Below are positions 1 to 6,682 of a stretch of 21,613 nucleotides of DNA, piece after piece (position 1 is the stretch's first letter; every line of letters begins with the position of its first letter). Source of the DNA: VRUE01 sp036557525 (GTDB lineage Bacteria > Actinomycetota > Thermoleophilia > Solirubrobacterales > 70-9); NCBI GenBank assembly GCA_036557525.1, contig DATBHH010000148.1, positions 1 through 21,613 on the forward strand, in the 5' to 3' direction. The translations under genes were made by a program, and so were the position numbers. The notes under the pieces were generated by a model. It ran no database searches, had not been told where the DNA came from, and was given only the letters and a program-made list of their open reading frames with translations.

Positions 1-4
1 AGGG

Positions 5-442
5 TCAGACGGCGCTGCAGGGGGAGGGGACGACTCCGCGGTCCGGCTGACCCGCGATCGGCGCGCCGTTGGCCCAGCGGTATTCGATCCGCGTGAAGTG
101 GACCCGGCCGTCGCGCGAACAGCGGGCGGTCCTGAACAGCCGGACCTCCATCGGCCCGCTCCTGCGGCCACCCGTGGCGCAGTTCGGATCGCAGGTCTCC
201 GCGGTCCCCGTCCCGGAGCCCTTGGCTTCCCTGCGCCCCCAGCTCGCCCATTTCAGGTGTTCCGCGACCAGCCCCGCGTCGCCGCAGGCGAGGATGATCC
301 GGCTCGGCTTGAAGTTGTGCCCGTGGCACTCGGCGCTGACGACGGTGGGCGGCCCGCTGTGCATGGCCGCAGCGGGCCCGGCGCCCGCCATCAGCAGGAG
401 GGCGATGGCGGCCGCGAGGATCAGAGCAGGGGTCCTTGCCAC
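5..442 (-). CDS. Small secreted cysteine-rich protein of unknown function
   Basis: A 145-residue protein read from a GTG at 442. The first 26 residues form a signal peptide: one arginine, then a long Ala/Leu/Ile stretch ending in GPAAA. The mature part has six cysteines (about 39, 53, 84, 88, 108 and 142), enough for three disulfides. It carries the patterns KPSRIILACGD, LKWASWG, AKGSGTG and TCDPNCATGG. I associate this arrangement with a domain common in secreted actinobacterial proteins of unknown role, where a similar 'ACADGN...W..WG...NDC.P.CA' pattern occurs; that link is from memory. The reading frame is open much further upstream, but that part is antisense-like coding inside the HNH gene. 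The GTG start lies only 7 bases past the HNH stop, so the two are probably cotranscribed. No enzyme motif is visible and function is unknown. Confidence 0.75.
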   Translation of the reverse strand: MARTPALILAAAIALLLMAGAGPAAAMHSGPPTVVSAECHGHNFKPSRIILACGDAGLVAEHLKWASWGRREAKGSGTGTAETCDPNCATGGRRSGPMEVRLFRTARCSRDGRVHFTRIEYRWANGAPIAGQPDRGVVPSPCSAV

Positions 443-449
443 GGCGGCC

Positions 450-956
450 TCAGGCGGCCGCCGGTAGGTACTGCTGCCAGGCCGGCGGGATGCTCGGCGA
501 GGCGACCTGGATGAAGACCGTCGGGCCCGGCGCCTTGGGGCGCTTGCGGGGGTGCATCTGGATCTCGCGTGGGAGGCGGTTGCCCTTGCGCCGGTTGCAG
601 CTGGCGCAGGCGGCGACGATGTTCTCCCAGACCGATTTGCCGCCGCGGCTGCGGGGGATGACGTGGTCGACGGTGAGACCCGACTTGCGCGAGCCGCAGT
701 ACTGGCAGGTCCAGGCATCGCGGGCGAGTACGGCGCGGCGGGTGATCTTGCGCCGGTGGGCCTCGCGCGGAACGCGGACGTAGCTGATCAGCCGGATCAC
801 GTCGGGACGCTCGAGCGCCATGTGCTCGGAGTGGATCGCGCCCTCGCGGCGCTCGAGCAACTCGGCCTTTTCCTTCAGCAGCAGCACGGCGGCGCGACGC
901 AGCGTGCAGACGTTGATCGGCTCATACGTCGCGTTCAGCACCAGTACCCGTGCCAT
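450..956 (-). CDS. HNH endonuclease family protein
   Basis: A 168-residue protein with a C-terminal HNH domain. CQYC (84-87) and CASC (117-120) form the zinc-binding pairs, DH at 97-98 supplies the catalytic histidine, and NI at 112-113 followed by NRRKGNR completes the fold. The N-terminal half (ARVLVLNATYEPINV, then LRRAAVLLLKEKAE) is typical of a widespread actinobacterial and cyanobacterial HNH family whose physiological role is unsettled. I chose the ATG at 956 because the family usually begins MARVLVLN. A GTG at 977, seven codons upstream and preceded by CAGGG, is a possible alternative. The gene follows pheA on the same strand but a terminator lies between them, so it may have its own promoter. 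Nuclease activity is inferred from family membership only; no restriction or mobile-element partner is adjacent. Confidence 0.9.
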   Translation of the reverse strand: MARVLVLNATYEPINVCTLRRAAVLLLKEKAELLERREGAIHSEHMALERPDVIRLISYVRVPREAHRRKITRRAVLARDAWTCQYCGSRKSGLTVDHVIPRSRGGKSVWENIVAACASCNRRKGNRLPREIQMHPRKRPKAPGPTVFIQVASPSIPPAWQQYLPAAA

Positions 957-996
957 GGTGGCGGGAATTCTACGCACGCGCCCTGAGGTACTTGTG

Positions 997-1020
997 AAAA
1001 ACCCCCGCTCAGCCGAGGGG
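997..1020 (-). terminator. Rho-independent terminator at the end of pheA
   Basis: On the minus strand CCCCTC, a GGCT loop and GAG-C-GGGG form a short GC-rich hairpin with one bulged C, followed directly by TTTTT at 1001-997. The hairpin spans the pheA stop codon (1011-1009), so the terminator is partly coding. It should separate pheA transcription from the HNH gene 40 bases downstream. Confidence 0.7.
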
Positions 1021-1842
1021 ATAGGAGCCGAGGATGCGGACCGACTCCGCCTTTGTTCTCAACGCGGCGATCGCATCGGCGACCGCCGGCTCCTCCTCGC
1101 CCCCCTCGAGGTCGCAGAAGAACATGTAGCGGCCGAGCCCCCGGCGCAGGGGTCGGGACTCGATCCGCGTCAGGTTGATCTGCCGGGCCGAGAACTCGCG
1201 CAGGGCGTCGACCAGCGCCCCCGGGTGGTCCTCGCCGAGCTCCGAGAACACGAGCGATGTCTTGCGCGGCCCGCCGCTCTCGATCGCCGTTCCCGCGGGG
1301 GCGATCCAGACAAACCGGGTCACGTTGTCGGCCTCGTCCTCGATCCCTTCGCGGAGGACGACGCACTCGTAGAGCTCGGCGGCGGATAGGGACCCGATCG
1401 CTGCCCATGGCCGCTCTGACTCGCTCACCATCCGCACCGCGGCCGCGGTGCTGCTGACGCTCCGCCTTTCCACCCCGGGCAGCGACTCGCGCAGGAACCG
1501 GGCGCACTGCGCCAGCGGCTGGGGATGGGAGAGCACGGCCTCGATCCGGTCGAGCTCGATCGCCTCGCGCGCGATCAGGTGGGCGCGGACCGGGAAGTCG
1601 TGCTCGCCGATGATCGTCACCGCCTCGGTGTCGAACGCGAGGGTGTCGAGCGTGCTCCGCACCGACCCCTCGATCGAGTTCTCGAACGGGACGAACGCGC
1701 GCTCGGACTCGCCCCGCTCGACAGCGAGGATCGCGTCGTGGACCGTCGGCGTCCGCACCGACTCGATCCCGCCGCCGGGAGCCGCTTCCTGCAGCGCGTC
1801 TTCGGTGAAGGTGCCGGCGGGGCCGAGGTAGGCGACCCTCAT
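1009..1842 (-). CDS. pheA: Prephenate dehydratase with ACT domain
   Basis: A 277-residue monofunctional prephenate dehydratase, which decarboxylates and dehydrates prephenate to phenylpyruvate in phenylalanine synthesis in the cytosol. The N-terminus AYLGPAGTFTEDAL, the segment VPFENSIEGSV (51-61) and the catalytic TRF triad (175-177, in DNVTRFVWI) are all present. An ACT regulatory domain fills about 193-270 and contains ESRP (228-231) and GRYMFFCDLEG, the usual phenylalanine-binding signature, so feedback inhibition by phenylalanine is likely. There is no chorismate mutase domain. The ATG at 1842 has GAGGGG four bases upstream. The gene ends in its own terminator. Upstream lies a 10-bp-arm inverted repeat and the end of the CARDB-like gene; I see no other aromatic-pathway gene in the window. 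Confidence 0.96.
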   Translation of the reverse strand: MRVAYLGPAGTFTEDALQEAAPGGGIESVRTPTVHDAILAVERGESERAFVPFENSIEGSVRSTLDTLAFDTEAVTIIGEHDFPVRAHLIAREAIELDRIEAVLSHPQPLAQCARFLRESLPGVERRSVSSTAAAVRMVSESERPWAAIGSLSAAELYECVVLREGIEDEADNVTRFVWIAPAGTAIESGGPRKTSLVFSELGEDHPGALVDALREFSARQINLTRIESRPLRRGLGRYMFFCDLEGGEEEPAVADAIAALRTKAESVRILGSYPLG

Positions 1843-1877
1843 CGCGCCCCTCGGGAGGACTGGTTCCGCGCCCGCTC

Positions 1878-1914
1878 GCCCGCGAGCCTCAGACTGTGAC
1901 GCTCGCTCGCGGGC
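1878..1914 (-). repeat. Perfect inverted repeat and GAGCGAGCG intergenic element
   Basis: Two perfectly complementary 10-base arms (GCCCGCGAGC at 1878-1887 and GCTCGCGGGC at 1905-1914) flank a 17-base loop. The element starts three bases after the CARDB-like stop and lies 36 bases before pheA. Read on the minus strand it contains GAGCGAGCGT followed by TCTG, the core shared with elements near 4843, 15739, 15809 and 18421. It could terminate or insulate the upstream transcript, but it has no T-run. Confidence 0.65.
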
Positions 1915-1917
1915 ACG

Positions 1918-2955
1918 TCATCCGAATTCGACGGTGTAGCTCGCTTCGTTGTTCGTGGTCACGTGCTCGCCCGGTACCGGCTCGACCGTGACTTCGAGCG
2001 TGACGGTGCCTTTCGGCGTCGGCGTCAGCGGGATCACGACGGTCGAAGTTTCGCCGGCGCCGATGGTCGCGATGCTTTCCTGAAGCGTCGTCCCGCCGGC
2101 GGTGACCGAGACCGTGACGCCGTTCTCGGTCGATTCGCCCTGGTTTTCGACTTCGACTTCGACTTCGGGCGTTTCTTCGACTTCGACCGAGGCCGACGAT
2201 TCTGCGATGAGTTCGGTGCCGTTGACGCTGGTCGAGATCAGGCCCAGTCCGTGGACGCCCGGAGTTTCGGCGCTGGTCGAGCCGCTGACCGTCCCCAGCG
2301 CGGTGCTGACGTTGGTTTCTTCGAGCCATTCGGTCCCGCCCGGGAGGAATTCGCTTTTCGGGACGTCGTCGCCTTCGATCCCGTTGTCGGCGAGGACCCC
2401 GTTGATCTCCGGCCTGGCGACTTCGCCGTAGAGGACATCGGCGGCGAGCAGCGTCCGCATCTGCTTGGCGATCGTCTCCGTCGCCTTCTCGGCGCCGACG
2501 TCGCCGAGGGCGGTGCTCATGTTGTTGGCGATTTCACCCATCGCGTGGCTGCGGAGCGCATAGACGAGCTTCAGGGCGTCCTGGGCGTTGCCCATGTCGC
2601 CGGGCGGGCTGAGGCTGTCGACGCGCGAGGTGTAGCTGTCCATCGCGCTGCGATCAGCGTTGACCTCGCCGACGAACTCGGTCACCGAGAGGCTGCCCGG
2701 GTCCGAGAGCTTGCCGAAGAACTGTTCGCTCGTCTGTTCCGTCTCTTCGACGATCTGGGTGACGTTGTTCGCGTAGTCGGAGAGCGCCCGGTTCTGGCGG
2801 GCGTTGAGGCAGCCGCGGACGCCGAGAACGATCAGGATCAGGAGGATGAGGCCGGCGCCCAGCGCCAGAGCCCGACGCAGCATGATCTGTTGCCGTTCGG
2901 GGCGACGGCTCGGCCGCTGTCTGCGTCGCGGCCCGGATACAGGCGAGTCCTCCAA
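1918..2955 (-). CDS. Membrane-anchored protein with C-terminal CARDB-like domain
   Basis: Read from a TTG at 2955 the protein has 345 residues: a basic N-terminus (SGPRRRQRPSRRPERQQ), one transmembrane helix at about 28-46, then a long extracellular region. The middle part is polar and probably helical, without a motif I recognise. The last 100 residues (VEVEVENQGESTENGVTVSV, then GTVTLEVTVEPVPGEHVTTNNEASYTV) look like a CARDB-type beta-sandwich, a family of adhesion-like extracellular modules. The TTG is preferred because GGAGAG stands seven bases before it; the ATG at 2883 lacks a ribosome-binding site and would start at the membrane helix. A run of TTCGAC units on the plus strand (2144-2166) encodes the VEVEV stretch. 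Divergence from the adjacent kinase cluster and an extracellular position suggest an envelope role; exact function unknown. Confidence 0.75.
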   Translation of the reverse strand: MEDSPVSGPRRRQRPSRRPERQQIMLRRALALGAGLILLILIVLGVRGCLNARQNRALSDYANNVTQIVEETEQTSEQFFGKLSDPGSLSVTEFVGEVNADRSAMDSYTSRVDSLSPPGDMGNAQDALKLVYALRSHAMGEIANNMSTALGDVGAEKATETIAKQMRTLLAADVLYGEVARPEINGVLADNGIEGDDVPKSEFLPGGTEWLEETNVSTALGTVSGSTSAETPGVHGLGLISTSVNGTELIAESSASVEVEETPEVEVEVENQGESTENGVTVSVTAGGTTLQESIATIGAGETSTVVIPLTPTPKGTVTLEVTVEPVPGEHVTTNNEASYTVEFG

Positions 2956-2990
2956 GAAATGGCTCTCCGAAGCAGGTTGACTGGGCGGAG

Positions 2991-3021
2991 AGTATCCACG
3001 CTGGCGCGGTCGTATCGTCAA
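2991..3021 (-). promoter_or_regulatory. Possible promoter of the CARDB-like gene
   Basis: On the minus strand TTGACG (3021-3016) and GATACT (2996-2991) resemble -35 and -10 boxes of the housekeeping sigma factor. The 19-base spacer is longer than ideal. A start about seven bases after the -10 would give a leader of roughly 30 bases, which fits the TTG start at 2955 and its GGAGAG site. Confidence 0.3.
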
Positions 3022-3082
3022 GACCCCGAGCAAACGAGGGGAAAGCAGGAGAGCGAGCTCGTCCGGCGAAGGTCGGAGCGCT

Positions 3083-4000
3083 GTGGTCGGGTCCCTGGTC
3101 CTAAACCGCTTCCTGATTGAGCGCCGGATCGGCAGCGGTGGTTTCGGCGTCGTCTACGAGGCCTGGGACGGGCGGCTCGAGCGGCCGGTCGCGGTCAAGG
3201 CGATCGACACCGGCGGCGCCGAGGAGGGGAGGGCGATGCGCGAGGCGCAGGCCGCCGCCCGCCTCAACCACTCCGGAATCGTGACCCTTTACGAGGTCGG
3301 CGAAGAAGACGGCAACGCGCTGCTGGTGACCGAGCTCGTCGACGGCGACACCCTGGCGCGCAGGTCCCGCGAAAGGACCCTGAGCGACCGCGAGATCGGC
3401 GAGATCGGGGCCGACCTCTGCGAGGCGCTCGACCATGCGCACAGCCGCGGAGTCGTCCACCGCGACGTCAAGCCCGAGAACGTCGTCGTCAGCGAAAACG
3501 GGGAGCTTCACGCCAAGCTGATGGACTTCGGCGTCGCCCGGGTCGCGGGCGCGGCGGGCCTCACCGCGCCGGGCGATGTCGTCGGGACCCTCGCCTATAT
3601 GGCTCCCGAGCAGGCCGAAGGGCGCGGCGCCGGGCCCGAGGCCGACGTCTACGCCCTGGCGCTGACGCTGTATGAGTGCTGGGGCGGGATCAACCCCAAG
3701 CGGCGATCCAACCCGGCCGCGACGGCGCGCGCGATCGGCGCCCGGGCGCGCCCGCTGCGCCGTGTCCGGCCCGATCTTCCGCGCGAGTTGACGGCGAAGA
3801 TCGACGCGGCGCTGCAGGCTCGCCGCAGATTCCGGCCCACGCTGGAGGAACTGGGGACGGCGATCGAGGACTCCCTCGACCGGCTCGCCGAGGACCCGCC
3901 GCACCGGGCGCCGCCGCTGTTCCTGAGGGCGGGAGTCGCGGCCGCCGCGGCGATGCTGGGGGCCTGGCTCGCGGTCGGCCACGGCATCGCTCTGCCGTAG
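3083..4000 (+). CDS. Short membrane-tethered Ser/Thr protein kinase
   Basis: A 305-residue Hanks-type kinase. All catalytic elements are present: glycine loop GSGGFGVV (17-24), ATP lysine K39 in VAVK, helix-C glutamate E54, HRDVKPEN (catalytic D128), DFG (D148), APE (174-176) and DVYALALTLYE. One hydrophobic segment follows at about 280-298, leaving only a few residues (GHGIALP) outside, so it has practically no sensor domain. The start is a GTG at 3083 with GGAG four bases upstream. It opens the plus-strand cell-wall cluster and occupies the place of a PknA-type kinase, though in mycobacteria pknA lies next to pknB at the other end. Likely targets are the adjacent FHA proteins and the wall machinery; this is inferred from context. 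Confidence 0.93.
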   Translation: MVGSLVLNRFLIERRIGSGGFGVVYEAWDGRLERPVAVKAIDTGGAEEGRAMREAQAAARLNHSGIVTLYEVGEEDGNALLVTELVDGDTLARRSRERTLSDREIGEIGADLCEALDHAHSRGVVHRDVKPENVVVSENGELHAKLMDFGVARVAGAAGLTAPGDVVGTLAYMAPEQAEGRGAGPEADVYALALTLYECWGGINPKRRSNPAATARAIGARARPLRRVRPDLPRELTAKIDAALQARRRFRPTLEELGTAIEDSLDRLAEDPPHRAPPLFLRAGVAAAAAMLGAWLAVGHGIALP

Positions 4001-4009
4001 GATTTCAGC

Positions 4010-4033
4010 CGGTTTCTCCGTCCGGGAGAACCG
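4010..4033 (+). other. Hairpin between the kinase and fhaA
   Basis: CGGTT-t-CTCC pairs with GGAG-AACCG across a five-base loop (GTCCG), giving nine base pairs with one bulged T. It begins ten bases after the kinase stop and ends 16 bases before the fhaA ribosome-binding site. There is no T-run, so it is more likely to be an mRNA stability or partial attenuation element than a full terminator. Confidence 0.5.
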
Positions 4034-4049
4034 CACCCGCGTCTGCGAA

Positions 4050-4063
4050 GGGAGCTTCCGATC
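4050..4063 (+). promoter_or_regulatory. fhaA ribosome-binding site pointing to an ATC start
   Basis: GGGAG at 4050-4054 is followed after six bases by ATC at 4061-4063, which is in frame with fhaA and would give (M)SVLRNLES. The nearest conventional start, TTG at 4070, is 15 bases from this site and would be poorly served by it. Confidence 0.45.
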
Positions 4064-4069
4064 AGCGTC

Positions 4070-4828
4070 TTGCGCAACCTCGAGAGTCGGATCGAAGGCC
4101 TTGTCGAGGGCGTGTTCAGCCGCGCGTTCAGCTCCGAGGTCCAGCCGGTCGAGCTGGCCCGAAGGCTGGCCAAGGAAATGGACGCCCACAAGACCGCGGG
4201 CGTCGCCAGGATCTACGTGCCCAACGAGTACACGGTCTTCCTATCGAGCCGCGATCGCGAGAGGCTCGAGGGCTACGAGCGCTCCCTCGAGCAGGAGCTG
4301 TCCGGCTATCTCCTCGAGCACGCGCGCCGGCGCAGCTACGACCTCCTGACCCGGCCCGAGGTCGAGTTCAAGACCGACGAGCGGCTGCGCCTGGGCGAGT
4401 TCGGGATCCAGGCCCGCCTGGTGAAGCCGCCGGCCCGCGAGGGCGCGCCCGCGACCCAGGGCGAGGAGGGCCACACGATGGTCTACTCGGCGGTCCGCTC
4501 CGCCCCGCCGCCGGAGGCCGGAGGCCGGCAGGCGGCGACGGTCGCGAGCCGTGCCGTCGTCGCCCTCGGCGACCGGCGCTACGTACTGGAGGGCCCGCGG
4601 GCGACGATCGGCCGCTCGAAGGACGCCGAGTGCGTGCTGCGCGACCCGAACGTCTCCCGCCGCCACGCCGAGCTGCGGCGCTCGCCCAGCGGCGACTGGA
4701 CGATCGCCGACCTCGGCTCGACCAACGGGATCAAGGTCAACGGCCGGCGAGTGAGCTCGACCCGCCTCGGCCCCGGCGACGAGGTGACCCTGGGAACCAC
4801 GACCTTCACCTTCGACATCGAGTCGTAG
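4070..4828 (+). CDS. fhaA: FhaA-type protein: DUF3662 plus C-terminal FHA domain
   Basis: Residues 1-118 match the actinobacterial FhaA N-terminal domain (DUF3662): LESRIEGLVEGVFSRAF, VQPVELARRLAKEMD, VPNEYTVFLS and a helical segment to about 118. A flexible linker (119-165) contains HTMVYS, whose Thr136 is a plausible kinase target. An FHA domain follows (about 172-250) with GRS at 181-183, SRRH at 196-199 and GSTNG at 216-220, the residues that bind phosphothreonine. In mycobacteria FhaA binds phosphorylated MviN and regulates late peptidoglycan steps; the same role is inferred here. The coordinate given uses the first conventional codon, TTG at 4070, but spacing from GGGAG and the remembered MSVLRN start of related proteins favour ATC at 4061. 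A dispersed repeat separates it from fhaB. Confidence 0.93.
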   Translation: MRNLESRIEGLVEGVFSRAFSSEVQPVELARRLAKEMDAHKTAGVARIYVPNEYTVFLSSRDRERLEGYERSLEQELSGYLLEHARRRSYDLLTRPEVEFKTDERLRLGEFGIQARLVKPPAREGAPATQGEEGHTMVYSAVRSAPPPEAGGRQAATVASRAVVALGDRRYVLEGPRATIGRSKDAECVLRDPNVSRRHAELRRSPSGDWTIADLGSTNGIKVNGRRVSSTRLGPGDEVTLGTTTFTFDIES

Positions 4829-4832
4829 GGTG

Positions 4833-4872
4833 AGCGCGGGGCGAGCGAGCGTGCATATCTGGTTCTTCGCGA
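4833..4872 (+). repeat. Dispersed intergenic repeat, copy upstream of fhaB
   Basis: This 40-base stretch matches 18411-18450 at about 35 positions. Shared blocks are AGCGCGG, GAGCGAGCGTG and ATCTGGTTCTTCGCGA. It fills most of the fhaA-fhaB gap, and its GAGCGAGCGT core begins 53 bases before the fhaB ATG. Shorter relatives occur near 1908 (minus strand), 15739 and 15809. Confidence 0.7.
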
Positions 4873-4895
4873 GTGAGCCGCGTGCGAGCCGTTAA

Positions 4896-5366
4896 ATGGA
4901 CTACGAACCGATCTCCGTCGCCCTCAAGTTCGGCTTCCTGGCCGTCCTCTACCTGTTCCTGCTCTGGATCGCCCGCAGCGCGCTGAAGGACCTGCGCCGA
5001 ACCGTCGCCCCGGCGCCGGACGCGACCGGGTTCCACCCGGCGCCGGCGTTCGACGGCGGCAGGGAGGGAGCGGAAGCCTGGCTCGTGGCCGAGCAGGGCG
5101 GCGGCCTCGAGGCGGGGGAGCGGTTCGACCTCTTCGGCGGCCTCTCGATCGGGCGCTCGAGTGAAGCCGACGTCACGATCGACGACCGCTACGCCTCCGG
5201 CGTCCACGCCAGGATCTTCTCCCGTGGCGGCCAGATCTACATCGAAGACATGAACTCGACCAACGGGACACTGCTCAACGAGGCCAGCCTCAGCGGCGAG
5301 GCCCAGCTGATCGACGGCGACGTGGTCAGGATCGGCGACACTTCGTTCCGGTTCGAGGCAGGCTGA
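4896..5366 (+). CDS. fhaB: FhaB-type membrane-anchored FHA protein
   Basis: A 156-residue protein with one N-terminal transmembrane helix (about 10-28, FGFLAVLYLFLLWIA), a short proline/alanine linker and a cytoplasmic FHA domain (about 80-153). The domain keeps GRS (86-88), SGVHAR with serine and histidine at 101 and 104, and NSTNG at 120-124. This architecture is that of FhaB/FipA, which in mycobacteria is phosphorylated by PknA/PknB and links signalling to septal wall synthesis. The linker lacks the obvious acidic Thr-Thr motif seen in some homologues. The ATG at 4896 has no evident ribosome-binding site; a dispersed repeat lies just upstream. The stop is four bases from the pstP start, so the two are probably coupled. 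Confidence 0.93.
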   Translation: MDYEPISVALKFGFLAVLYLFLLWIARSALKDLRRTVAPAPDATGFHPAPAFDGGREGAEAWLVAEQGGGLEAGERFDLFGGLSIGRSSEADVTIDDRYASGVHARIFSRGGQIYIEDMNSTNGTLLNEASLSGEAQLIDGDVVRIGDTSFRFEAG

Positions 5367-5370
5367 CGCG

Positions 5371-6639
5371 GTGCTGAGGGTCGACGACCAGGCGTTCCGC
5401 ACCGACACCGGCCGCCAGCGGAGCGCCAACGAGGACTCGTTCTTCGTCCGCGCGCCGATCTTCGTCGTCGCCGACGGGATGGGCGGCGCCCAGGCCGGGG
5501 AGGTCGCCTCGCGCGCGGCGGCGGACGCGTTCGACCGCGATCTCCCGGACGGCTCGCCCGAGCGCTTCCTGCGCGAAACGATCGAGGCCGCCAACCGCGA
5601 GATTCATCGACTCGCCCACGAGAACCCGTCGCTGGCGGGGATGGGGACGACGATCACCGCGGCGATCGTCGACTCCGCCAACGAGGAGGTCAGCGTCGGC
5701 CACGTCGGCGACAGCCGCGCCTACAGGCTGCGCGGGGGGAAGCTCGAACGCCTGACCCGCGATCACTCGCTGGTCGAGGAGATGCGCCGCAAGGGCCAGA
5801 TCACCGACGCCCAGGCAGAGGAGCATCCCCAGCGCTCGATTATCACCCGTGCGCTCGGGCCCGAAGCGGAGGTCGAGGTGGACGTCCAGACCGTGCCCGC
5901 CGCCCCCGGCGACGTCTTCCTGCTCTGCTCCGACGGCCTGACGACGATGATCGACGAGGAGCGGATCGGGCTCACGCTCTCCGGCGCCGCCTCGATGAAG
6001 GAGGCGGTCGCGACCCTCGTCGAGGAGGCCAACCGCGCCGGCGGCCGCGACAACATCACCGCCCTGGCCTTCCGCCTCGAGGACGCCGAGGCGCCGCAGC
6101 GCCGCCCCGAGGGGGCGACCCTGGTCGGGCCGAGCGCCGAGGCCGCCGGGCTGACGGCGACCGAGGTTCGCCGCCGCGCGGCCGCCGCCGCCGCCCGCGA
6201 GCGCCGCGAAGGGCTCGCCGCGAAACCCGGTCGCGGGCGGCTGCGGACCGGGGCGAAGACGGTGGCGGTGGCGCTCGTCGTCGGCGCCGTCGCCTTCGGC
6301 GCCTGGTATGGGCTGCGTCAGGTCTGGTTCCTCGGCACCGACCAGGGCGGCCGCGTCGCGCTCTACCGCGGCCTGCCCTACGAACTTCCCTTCGGGATCA
6401 AGCTCTACCGCGAGCGCTACTCGTCGCCGATCCAGACCGACTCGCTGCCGAAGCGGCGGCGCGAATCGGTGACCGGGCATGACCTCCGCTCGCACGAAGA
6501 CGCCGTCTCGCTGATCGAAGACATCGAAACCTCGCAATGGCCGAAGGAAACGGCGGCCCCCCAGCAGAAGTCAGGAAGCGCGTCGAAGAAAAACCCGGCC
6601 GCAGCGGACGCGGGAGCGAGCGCGCGAGGTTCCCAGTGA
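5371..6639 (+). CDS. pstP: PP2C-family Ser/Thr phosphatase
   Basis: A 422-residue membrane phosphatase expected to reverse kinase phosphorylation of the FHA proteins, PbpA/RodA partners and the kinases themselves. The PP2C domain (about 8-236) has ED at 21-22, VADGMGG with D35, GMGTT at 91-94, GHVGDSRAY at 110-118, CSDG with D188 and GGRDNITA with D227, a complete metal-binding set. A basic, alanine-rich juxtamembrane region (260-295) leads to one helix at about 297-314. The extracellular part has the segment VALYRGLPYELPFGIKLY seen in actinobacterial PstP, then a low-complexity Ser/Ala/Lys/Gln tail. The GTG at 5371 starts four bases after fhaB. The last codons overlap a GAGCGAGCG element, so part of the tail (AGASARGSQ) may be repeat-derived. 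Confidence 0.95.
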   Translation: MLRVDDQAFRTDTGRQRSANEDSFFVRAPIFVVADGMGGAQAGEVASRAAADAFDRDLPDGSPERFLRETIEAANREIHRLAHENPSLAGMGTTITAAIVDSANEEVSVGHVGDSRAYRLRGGKLERLTRDHSLVEEMRRKGQITDAQAEEHPQRSIITRALGPEAEVEVDVQTVPAAPGDVFLLCSDGLTTMIDEERIGLTLSGAASMKEAVATLVEEANRAGGRDNITALAFRLEDAEAPQRRPEGATLVGPSAEAAGLTATEVRRRAAAAAARERREGLAAKPGRGRLRTGAKTVAVALVVGAVAFGAWYGLRQVWFLGTDQGGRVALYRGLPYELPFGIKLYRERYSSPIQTDSLPKRRRESVTGHDLRSHEDAVSLIEDIETSQWPKETAAPQQKSGSASKKNPAAADAGASARGSQ

Positions 6640-6660
6640 TGGTCAGCGCGCGCGAGCGGG
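6614..6660 (+). repeat. GAGCGAGCG element at the pstP-rodA junction
   Basis: GAGCGAGCGC starts at 6614, inside the last codons of pstP, and is followed by a GCGCGCGCGAGCGGGAGC run. The core begins 69 bases before the rodA start, a distance similar to the copies before fhaB (53), pheA (66) and the 18494 gene (73). Beyond the core its resemblance to the other copies is weak, so membership in the family is tentative. Confidence 0.35.
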
Positions 6661-6682
6661 AGCAGAGGATGCGGGTGGAATA

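Noticed and set aside
450..956. HNH gene as part of a restriction system, intron or mobile element
   Set aside because: No methyltransferase, integrase, inverted terminal repeats or intron structure flank it.
1963..3120. A plus-strand open frame opposite the CARDB-like gene
   Set aside because: Its Asp/Phe/Arg-rich composition mirrors the Val-Glu-rich coding strand, and no domain or ribosome-binding site supports it.
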